A stretch of DNA of 11,859 bases from Bacillota bacterium (GTDB lineage: Bacteria; Bacillota_A; Clostridia; DSM-8532), in assembly GCA_023424865.1 (NCBI GenBank), contig JAFADM010000512.1, positions 1-11,859 of the forward strand. Direction: 5' to 3'. The position numbers and the translations under genes are program-made. Of the stretch, positions 6,775-11,859 are shown one piece after another. Numbering within the stretch: position 1 is the first letter of the stretch; each line of letters starts with the position of its first letter. The notes below the pieces were generated by a model that worked only from the letters and a program-made list of their open reading frames with translations, did no database searches and was not told the DNA's origin.

Positions 6775-7707
6775 ATGGTTGTACAGACTAAAAATCTTGT
6801 GAAGCGCTACGGCGATTTAATTGCACTGGACCATCTTTCTCTGAATGTCAGAGAGGGTGAAATATTCGGTCTTCTGGGCCCGAACGGTTCAGGCAAAACG
6901 ACAGCAATCAACTGCATTCTTTCCCTGCTAAAGTATGATAAGGGGGATATCCAGATTTTCGGAAAGCCTATGAGGCCAGACGCTTATGGCATAAAAAGGG
7001 ATATCGGCATTATTATGCAGAATGTGGCGGTTTTTGAGGAACTCACAGTCATTGAAAACATTAATTACTTCTGCGGGTTGTATATCAAGGACAAGGCCGA
7101 GCTTAAGCGCCTGGTTGAAGAGGCTCTGGAATTTGTTGGGCTGGAGGATTTCAGAAAGTTTTACCCTAAAAAGCTCAGCGGAGGTCTTCTGCGGCGTCTG
7201 AACATTGCCTGCGGTATTGCCCATAAGCCCAGGCTGATTATTCTCGACGAGCCTACGGTAGCGGTGGATCCTCAGAGCCGAAACCGTATACTGGAGGGAA
7301 TCGTTAAGCTTAACGAGCAGGGAGCTACGGTTATCTACACATCCCATTATATGGAAGAAGTCGAGCAAATTTGTTCAAGGATTGTCATTCTCGACAAAGG
7401 AAGAGTCATCGCCTCCGGCACCAAGGAAGAATTAAAGGCCATGATCACACTTGGTGAAAAAATTACGGTGGAGACCTTTTCCATTAGGGATGAGCATCTG
7501 GCAGCTCTTCGGAAGATCTCAGGGGTTAATTCGGCAGAATACACCGAAAAGCTTCTGGTTATAAAGTCCGACAAAGGCAAAAACAATCTTGAGGTGGTCC
7601 TGAACTTTCTCAAAACCCATGGCATCGGCTTCGGCCGCATCTATTCCGAGCTGCCCACCCTGAATGACGTCTTTCTGGAAATAACAGGAAAGCAATTGAG
7701 GGATTAA
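6775..7707 (+). CDS. ABC exporter ATP-binding protein (LnrL/YfiL-like)
   Basis: This is the ATPase subunit of an ABC-2-type exporter. It has 310 residues from 6775, chosen because AAGGAGG is 8 nt upstream; an in-frame ATG at 6757 would place that ribosome binding site inside the gene. All nucleotide-binding motifs are present: Walker A GPNGSGKT (35-42), Q-loop Q82, signature LSGGL (134-138, with Leu where Gln or Met is common), Walker B LIILDEP (154-160, catalytic E159), D-loop and switch H191 (TSHYMEEVEQ). Residues about 225-305 form the C-terminal extension usual for drug and lantibiotic exporters of this class. It is followed after 10 nt by two permease genes. Together with the divergent two-component genes the set resembles LnrJK-LnrLMN, which confers resistance to linearmycin-type membrane-active compounds. 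The substrate is not known. Confidence 0.95.
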   Translation: MVVQTKNLVKRYGDLIALDHLSLNVREGEIFGLLGPNGSGKTTAINCILSLLKYDKGDIQIFGKPMRPDAYGIKRDIGIIMQNVAVFEELTVIENINYFCGLYIKDKAELKRLVEEALEFVGLEDFRKFYPKKLSGGLLRRLNIACGIAHKPRLIILDEPTVAVDPQSRNRILEGIVKLNEQGATVIYTSHYMEEVEQICSRIVILDKGRVIASGTKEELKAMITLGEKITVETFSIRDEHLAALRKISGVNSAEYTEKLLVIKSDKGKNNLEVVLNFLKTHGIGFGRIYSELPTLNDVFLEITGKQLRD

Positions 7708-7717
7708 GGAGGGAATC

Positions 7718-8857
7718 ATGTTTGTTCATGTTTTTAAAAACCGGCTGAAGTGCCTGCTTCGGAATAAATCCATCATGTTCTGGACTCTGGTTTTCCCTCT
7801 TATTCTGGCAACCTTCTTTCAAATGGCCTTTGGCAATTTGAGCAACGAGGAGGCCTTCCGCCCTGTTGATTTGGGCGTGGTCAACAATAGCGCTTACCAG
7901 GAAGACACCTTTTTCCAGGCGACCCTGAACCAGACATCGACAGGTGATTCCAGGCTATTCAACCTCACCTCGGCCCCAAGCCGTGAAGAAGCTGAGAAGC
8001 TATTGGAGGCCGGAACCATTAAGGGCTATTTCTATCTGGCCCCGGAAATTAAGCTTGTCGTCAAAAATTCCGGACTGTCGGAAAGCATTATAAAAATGTT
8101 TGCCGATGAGTACAAACGAAGCGCCTCTGCAGTGGGGACTATTCTAAAGGATAAACCCGAAGCCCTTGAGACGGTATTGGCAAGCCTTAACTCGCGCACC
8201 GCCTATGTACGGGAGGTTTCTGCGGGAAGCGCGGCTCCAAATACCACACTGAATTATTTTTATGCTCTCATTGCCATGGCATGCCTTTATGGAAGCTTTT
8301 TTGGGCTTCAGGAGGTAATGGATATTCAGGCCAACCTCTCCCCACGGGCTGCCCGCATTAATGTTACACCGGTTCACAAGCTTCAAGCGTTTATGGCTGG
8401 CATGAGCGCAGCCCTTGTCATTCATTTTTCCGAGATACTGGTATTAATTGCCTATATGTTTTTTGCTTTCAATGTGGATTTTGGCAACCAACTCGGCTAC
8501 GTACTGCTCACTGCGTTTGCAGGATCGCTTATGGGTCTGGCCTTTGGAGCGGTGGTCAGTGCGGTTGTCAAAGGGGGCGAGGGGGTTAAGGTTGCTATTC
8601 TTATTTCATTGTCCATGCTGGCATCCTTTTTATCGGGAATGATGTATGACAAAATTAAGTACACCATAACCCATAATGTCCCCTTTCTCTCTTACATCAA
8701 CCCTGCCAGCCTCTTAACCGATGCCTTCTACACCCTATACTATTTTGACACTATGGATCGCTACTGGATGAATATGGGGCTTTTAGCAGCTTTTATTGTT
8801 CTTTTCTGCGGTACGACTTACCTTGTTCTAAGGAGGCGAAAATATGCCAGTCTTTAA
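7718..8857 (+). CDS. ABC-2-type exporter permease, first of two (LnrM-like)
   Basis: This is an integral membrane subunit of 379 residues with ABC-2 topology. There is one hydrophobic segment near the N-terminus (about 20-38), a large soluble part (about 40-175) expected outside the membrane, and five more hydrophobic segments at about 179-198, 224-250, 258-284, 291-309 and 353-371, ending in a basic tail LRRRKYASL. TAAGGAGG precedes the ATG. The gene follows the ATPase by 10 nt and overlaps the next permease by 14 nt, which points to a heterodimeric transporter with coordinated translation. It shares the fold, though little obvious sequence, with the second permease. The class is sure; the transported compound is unknown. 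Confidence 0.92.
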   Translation: MFVHVFKNRLKCLLRNKSIMFWTLVFPLILATFFQMAFGNLSNEEAFRPVDLGVVNNSAYQEDTFFQATLNQTSTGDSRLFNLTSAPSREEAEKLLEAGTIKGYFYLAPEIKLVVKNSGLSESIIKMFADEYKRSASAVGTILKDKPEALETVLASLNSRTAYVREVSAGSAAPNTTLNYFYALIAMACLYGSFFGLQEVMDIQANLSPRAARINVTPVHKLQAFMAGMSAALVIHFSEILVLIAYMFFAFNVDFGNQLGYVLLTAFAGSLMGLAFGAVVSAVVKGGEGVKVAILISLSMLASFLSGMMYDKIKYTITHNVPFLSYINPASLLTDAFYTLYYFDTMDRYWMNMGLLAAFIVLFCGTTYLVLRRRKYASL

Positions 8858-10007
8858 GCTGTGCCTTAAAATTATCAAGCGTAATCTTCCCGTCATGCTG
8901 ATTTATGTTTTTATTTTCCTGTTCATATCCACAGTCATCACTTCCATGACTCAGGATATTCAGCAAAAGGGCTTCACACAGTCACAGGCCCAGATAGCCT
9001 TCTTCGACAACGACAGGACCACACTGACGGAGGGCTTCCGGAAGGAGCTTTTAAAAACAGCTCAAATAGTGGATCTGCCTGACGAAAAGCAGGCGCTTCA
9101 GGATGCTCTGTTTTTCCGCACAGTTACCTATATCCTATCCATACCTGAGGGTTTTACACAATCCATGCTTGAAGACGGTGACCTGAAGTTAGAAAAGAAG
9201 GTTGTTCCAGGCTCTGTTGAGAATACCTATGTGGATCTGAGCGTGGAGCAATACTGGAATCTGGCAAGGCTTTACATTCAGGCTCACCCGGATATTCCTC
9301 CGGAGACTCTGGTACAGAATCTCAGTGCCGATCTCGCACTGGAAACACCTGTGGAGCTGTTGGAGTCGGGAACTGCTAAAACCGCCGGAAGCTTTGCCTC
9401 TTATTTTTTCAACTATCTGGCCTACACTCTGTCCGCTGTTCTTTTGCTTGGCATAGCCACCATTATGCTGGTCTTTAACAACAGGGACATAACACGGCGC
9501 AATTACTGTGCGCCCTTGTCTTCAACATCCATAAATGTCCAGCTTCTTTTGGCCATCCTGCTTTTTACGGCCGGAGCCTGGCTTATAATGTCGGCATCCT
9601 GTTTTCTGTTCGACTCTAAAAGCCTGGGAGCGGTTAATATCATCTACATCCTTATGAATTCATGGGTTTTTGCCGTGTCCATGTCCTGTATGGGCTTTAT
9701 GGTTGGCTCCCTTCTTAAGGATAAAAACGCCCTTTCGGCCGTTTGCAACGTATTTACCCTGGGACCCTGTTTTATCAGCGGTGTTTTTGTTCCTCAGGAG
9801 CTTTTGGGTGATACGGTGCTTCGCATTGCAAGCTTCACGCCAACTTACTGGTATGTCAAAAGCAATTCTCAAATTGCCGCGCTTACCCGGTTTGATTTAG
9901 AAACCCTTTCCCCCATATTTATGAATATGTTTATCATCTTGTGTTTTGGTGCAGCCTTCTTCTGTGTATCACTGGTCATTACCAAGCGTAAGCAGGCGAA
10001 TACCTGA
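8844..10007 (+). CDS. ABC-2-type exporter permease, second of two (LnrN-like)
   Basis: This is the partner permease, 387 residues. It has the same layout as the preceding one: hydrophobic segment at about 15-34, a soluble domain (about 35-185), then hydrophobic segments at about 187-211, 229-253, 261-289, 298-316 and 357-379, with a basic C-terminus KRKQANT. The motif LGPCFISGVFVPQELLG (306-322) resembles the conserved segment between the last helices of ABC-2 permeases. The start lies inside the end of the previous gene with AAGGAGG just upstream, so translation is coupled. It is the last gene of the exporter operon. No clear rho-independent terminator follows before the tRNA gene, so some transcription may read into it. 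Confidence 0.92.
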   Translation: MPVFKLCLKIIKRNLPVMLIYVFIFLFISTVITSMTQDIQQKGFTQSQAQIAFFDNDRTTLTEGFRKELLKTAQIVDLPDEKQALQDALFFRTVTYILSIPEGFTQSMLEDGDLKLEKKVVPGSVENTYVDLSVEQYWNLARLYIQAHPDIPPETLVQNLSADLALETPVELLESGTAKTAGSFASYFFNYLAYTLSAVLLLGIATIMLVFNNRDITRRNYCAPLSSTSINVQLLLAILLFTAGAWLIMSASCFLFDSKSLGAVNIIYILMNSWVFAVSMSCMGFMVGSLLKDKNALSAVCNVFTLGPCFISGVFVPQELLGDTVLRIASFTPTYWYVKSNSQIAALTRFDLETLSPIFMNMFIILCFGAAFFCVSLVITKRKQANT

Positions 10008-10177
10008 ACCCGCATTTTAAGCCACCCCTGGACTACACCCTAAGTTTGCTTCATGTTCATAAGCCTAATAACTTGTATAGAAGTTCTAAAGAGGATAAGG
10101 TGTTATAATATAGAAGTTTTTTACCCCTAAAGAGATTGAGAAGCACATAAAAAAAGATAAAAAATTGAAAATAGGTA
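10008..10177. other. Intergenic region between exporter operon and tRNA promoter
   Basis: No gene is evident. It contains a direct repeat TATAGAAGTT (10076-10085 and 10109-10118) and a TATAAT at 10104-10109 without a matching -35. Weak inverted repeats (for example AACTT-6-AAGTT near 10070-10085) are present, but no hairpin is followed by a T run, so the end of the exporter transcript is not defined. Confidence 0.4.
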
Positions 10178-10206
10178 TTGTGTTCATGAAAATTCTGAGC
10201 TATAAT
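10178..10206 (+). promoter_or_regulatory. Promoter of tRNA-Pro
   Basis: TTGTGT (10178-10183), a 17-nt spacer and a perfect TATAAT (10201-10206) lie 15 nt before the mature tRNA. The -35 matches the consensus only in its TTG. Confidence 0.55.
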
Positions 10207-10221
10207 AAATTTCGTTGTCGT

Positions 10222-10299
10222 CGGGGTGTAGCTCAGGTGGATTAGAGTACTTGCTTGGGGTGCAAGGGGTCGCACGTTCAAGTCGTGTCACTCCGACCA
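10222..10299 (+). tRNA. tRNA-Pro (anticodon GGG)
   Basis: A full cloverleaf can be drawn. The 7-bp acceptor stem pairs CGGGGTG with CACTCCG (one G-T pair); the D stem is GCTC/GAGT; the anticodon stem CTTGC/GCAAG is perfect around loop TTGGGGT with anticodon GGG; the variable loop has 5 nt; the T stem is GCACG/CGTGT with loop TTCAAGT. The discriminator A and the CCA end are encoded. It reads CCC and, by wobble, CCU proline codons. It stands alone with its own promoter and terminator. Confidence 0.95.
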
Positions 10300-10305
10300 A
10301 GAAAT

Positions 10306-10341
10306 AAAGCGGGTTCCAAGAAATTGGATGCCCGCTTTTTT
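10306..10341 (+). terminator. Rho-independent terminator of tRNA-Pro
   Basis: Outer arms AAAGCGGG (10306-10313) and CCCGCTTT (10331-10338), inner pairing CCAA/TTGG around GAAA, and a T run to 10341. It begins 7 nt after the CCA end. Confidence 0.9.
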
Positions 10342-10406
10342 CATATGAATACTGATAAAACACTGATAAATTTATTATTTCTAAAATTTAACAATATATT
10401 ATGTAG

Positions 10407-10423
10407 ATATTTGTTACAAATAT
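10407..10423. repeat. Short palindrome ATATTTG-TTA-CAAATAT
   Basis: A perfect 7-bp inverted repeat with a 3-bp centre in AT-rich DNA, between the tRNA terminator and the stop of the AraC-GGDEF gene. It has no T run in either direction that would make it a clear terminator. Its role is unknown. Confidence 0.35.
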
Positions 10424-10477
10424 TTACCATTCGAACAATTCTGCATTCATTTTTTTATGATTTGTTTATATACTGGC

Positions 10478-11275
10478 TTATTGCTTGCTCTCACTTATAG
10501 TCTTATGCATATCAGTGAAGAACTCGCTGTATCTGAGTGTTTCTGGTATCTGTGTTATACCGCACCACAGGGCTAGCGGAAGTTTTTGCCCGTCAAAGTT
10601 AATAGTTTCACCATTTTGGGCAAGCACCTTTTCGGATAGTTTTTTCGCACCATCATAATCATGTAGTCCTGTTATTAGCGCAAATTCGTCCCCACCGATA
10701 CGCAGAACTATCATATCGTCGCCAGCTGCCTTGTCAATGCGGGATGCCATCTCAATAATAGCAAAATCGCCCACTCGGGTTGACAGATTATTGAATGCAG
10801 TCAGATGTTGAATGTCAAAGCACAAAACGTAACTGCCTTTTCTCTCTCTGAAGTAATCGTATGCTTCGCTCATGTCTACTCGTTTACGTGCCATATAAAG
10901 ATCATCTCCTTCTCTGAACTCATAATTAATTTTTGGAAAGATACCTGTAAACCGCCATTTGTTGTTGAACTCCGAAGGGTTCACATTCCACACTCGCTTG
11001 AAGGTTCTTGAAAATACCTCAATAGAACTAAACTGATACTTCATAGCAATGTATGTGATGCTTGACCCGTCTTTTGCTAAATCTTTCGCCGCTTGCGTCA
11101 TGCGTCTACGTGATATGTAACTTTTAATACTCAGACCAAGGGCATAACGATACAGCTTCTGGAGCAGGGAGAGGGAAACGAAGCAATGTTCGGCGATGTC
11201 GGTTTGGCTGATAGGCTCGCATAGACTACGCTCAATAAAATCTATTGACTCTGTCAAAATCATAAAATTCTTCAT
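10478..11275 (-). CDS. AraC-type HTH regulator fused to a GGDEF domain
   Basis: A 265-residue protein with two recognisable parts. Residues about 8-106 form a double helix-turn-helix of the AraC/XylS type (ISQTDIAEHCFVSLSLLQKL, then SITYIAMKYQFSSIEVFSRT and FKRVWNVNPSEF). Residues about 148-262 look like a GGDEF domain: the metal-binding Asp D154 (LCFDIQHL), FNNLSTRVGD (161-170) in place of the usual FKxxNDxxGHxxGD, and an intact RIGGDEFALI (192-201). The end is short and lacks the usual AD-ALY-AK helix. GGGAGG precedes the start. AraC domains are normally fused to ligand-binding domains, so the GGDEF part could bind GTP or c-di-GMP or make c-di-GMP; activity cannot be judged from sequence. 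Its direct targets are unknown. It stands alone, between a tRNA gene and decayed DNA, consistent with acquisition by transfer. Confidence 0.87.
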   Translation of the reverse strand: MKNFMILTESIDFIERSLCEPISQTDIAEHCFVSLSLLQKLYRYALGLSIKSYISRRRMTQAAKDLAKDGSSITYIAMKYQFSSIEVFSRTFKRVWNVNPSEFNNKWRFTGIFPKINYEFREGDDLYMARKRVDMSEAYDYFRERKGSYVLCFDIQHLTAFNNLSTRVGDFAIIEMASRIDKAAGDDMIVLRIGGDEFALITGLHDYDGAKKLSEKVLAQNGETINFDGQKLPLALWCGITQIPETLRYSEFFTDMHKTISESKQ

Positions 11276-11297
11276 CGCGTTCCTCCCTCTGAGATAC

Positions 11298-11311
11298 TAA
11301 CAACGTCGTTA
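11298..11311. promoter_or_regulatory. Near-palindrome at the start of the AraC-GGDEF transcript
   Basis: TAACAACGTCGTTA is a 14-bp inverted repeat with a single mismatched pair. It lies just downstream of the presumed -10, covering about +1 to +14, where a bound repressor would block transcription. Autoregulation is a reasonable guess only. Confidence 0.35.
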
Positions 11312-11318
11312 TGGCTAC

Positions 11319-11324
11319 ATTATA
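11319..11324 (-). promoter_or_regulatory. Candidate -10 of the AraC-GGDEF gene
   Basis: A perfect TATAAT on the minus strand, 44 nt before the start codon. No good -35 is seen 16-18 nt upstream, so the promoter may be weak or need an activator. Confidence 0.45.
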
Positions 11325-11409
11325 ACTCTGATAAAACGGGTTTGCTTGACGATTTGAGCATGAATAAAGAGATGTCACCTTTTTTCGCAAAGTTCTTTAT
11401 GCTCCAAGT
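11325..11409. other. Non-coding DNA with an imperfect stem-loop
   Basis: No gene is seen. GAGCAT (11356-11361) and ATGCTC (11399-11404) form the outer arms of an imperfect inverted repeat, with further AAAGA/TCTTT pairing inside. It might be a decayed element end or an RNA structure; neither can be supported further. With the fragments that follow, the gap between genes here is about 520 bp. Confidence 0.3.
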
Positions 11410-11538
11410 CTAAGATTTTACCGGCTTCTTATATTCCAAAGCAAGGGCAACAGCGGCGTTCCATTCATTGATGGAGCGCTTACCCCTTGCACGTGTATCT
11501 TAAGCTTGTTGTATTTTTCTCGTCATCCGGACCGGCAT
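11410..11538 (-). pseudogene. Short decayed reading-frame fragment, unrecognised
   Basis: A 43-codon frame begins MPVRMTRKIQQA, is broken by a TAA at the thirteenth codon, and continues with coding-like sequence (RSINEWNAAVALALEYKK) to a stop. The composition looks like real helical protein rather than random frame, but it is too short to name. No ribosome binding site is clear. Confidence 0.3.
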
Positions 11539-11576
11539 GGTGTTGTATTCAACCAAGGAGTTTCATGTTTGCATAA

Positions 11577-11723
11577 ACATATATTCCGGAATCGACGGAA
11601 GTAGTGAATCCAAGAAAAACTGTTCCCGATGAGGTAGCCGCTCCTGTTGTGCAAAGGATTTTAAAACATTATGAAAACCGCCCATTTAAAAGCCTGCGAC
11701 AAAAACAAAGCCCTGTGCTATAA
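11577..11723 (+). pseudogene. Decayed fragment resembling part of a large serine recombinase
   Basis: After an in-frame TAA the frame reads 48 codons to a stop without a start codon. The stretch VPDEVAAPVVQRILKHYENR resembles the segment in large serine recombinases (start of the Recombinase domain) where a DPEEAPIVRRIF-type motif is common. Just upstream, AAGGAG followed by ATG gives only three codons before that TAA (11574-11576), as in a broken gene. The catalytic domain is not present. The assignment rests on about 20 residues and is tentative. Confidence 0.3.
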
Positions 11724-11724
11724 T
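11696..11724 (+). promoter_or_regulatory. Sigma-A-type promoter for the right-end gene
   Basis: GCGACA (11696-11701), a 17-nt spacer and a perfect TATAAT (11719-11724). Transcription would start near 11731, about 68 nt before the ATG at 11799. Confidence 0.6.
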
Positions 11725-11798
11725 AAACAGCAAAGCTTACAGCATATAAATGAAGCACCTTTTTATTATTAATAGCAGAAAGCATTGGAAAACACGCT

Positions 11799-11859
11799 AT
11801 GGAAAGAACGGTTAAGCACGAAATTCACCGGTATATTGAAAATCATAAAGAGGAACTCG
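11799..11859 (+). CDS. Start of a gene, possibly an M20-family peptidase (cut by window edge)
   Basis: Twenty codons are visible (MERTVKHEIHRYIENHKEEL). The amphipathic pattern with a Y-I-x-x-H-K/Q-E-E/D core resembles the N-terminal helix of M20-family dipeptidases and deacylases in Clostridia, which continues with a segment before the first metal ligand; none of the metal-binding motifs is within the window. Only a weak GGAAAA precedes the start, 6 nt upstream, but a good promoter lies upstream. That a gene starts here is likely; the family is a guess from a short match. Confidence 0.45.
   Translation, partial: MERTVKHEIHRYIENHKEEL

Noticed and set aside
6928..7368. 146-codon minus-strand frame inside the ABC ATPase gene
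   Set aside because: Covers the Walker B and signature region in antisense; shadow of a real gene.
10104..10109. TATAAT before the tRNA gene as an additional promoter
   Set aside because: No acceptable -35 at 15-18 nt and no gene closely downstream other than the tRNA, which has a better-placed -10 at 10201.
1..11859. CRISPR array, complete insertion sequence or riboswitch
   Set aside because: No regularly spaced repeats, no intact transposase and no recognisable aptamer were seen on either strand.

Overview
The window looks like chromosomal DNA from a Gram-positive, spore-forming-type Clostridia (Bacillota). The evidence is the gene order dgt-dnaG-rpoD, strong AGGAGG-type ribosome binding sites, an AbrB-family regulator with a C-terminal zinc-ribbon-like tail of the clostridial kind, and moderate to low GC with AT-rich intergenic DNA. 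No species can be assigned from this sequence alone.

Left part (1-4324, minus strand): the macromolecular-synthesis cluster, read dgt (dNTP triphosphohydrolase-like) > dnaG (primase) > rpoD (primary sigma factor, cut by the window edge). The 76-bp dgt-dnaG gap carries a full match to the Bacillus sigma-H promoter consensus, so primase and RpoD may receive extra transcription on entry to stationary phase or sporulation. Upstream of dgt (4376-4615, minus) is a single-gene abrB-like regulator with its own promoter, a small palindrome above the -35, and a clear rho-independent terminator.

Middle part (4827-10007): a complete regulator/transporter module. A NarL-type response regulator and a HisKA_3 membrane histidine kinase overlap by ATGA on the minus strand. 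Divergent from them, an ABC-2 exporter is encoded by an ATPase gene and two permease genes on the plus strand. The order and sizes resemble Bacillus subtilis LnrJK-LnrLMN (YfiJK-LMN, linearmycin resistance), but here the two halves are divergent. The shared 224-bp control region holds two perfect palindromes of the form TGACR-NN-YGTCA, centred exactly 22 bp apart, just upstream of a possible -10 for the exporter operon. They are the best candidate binding sites for the response regulator.

Right part (10008-11859): a tRNA-Pro(GGG) gene with its own promoter and terminator, then a minus-strand gene fusing an AraC-type DNA-binding domain to a GGDEF domain with a near-palindrome at its presumed start site. 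After it come about 450 bp of non-coding DNA with decayed coding fragments, one weakly resembling a large serine recombinase. The window ends with the first 20 codons of a plus-strand gene (possibly an M20-type peptidase) behind a good sigma-A promoter. This right end, next to a tRNA gene, looks like accessory or formerly mobile DNA, whereas the left half is core genome.
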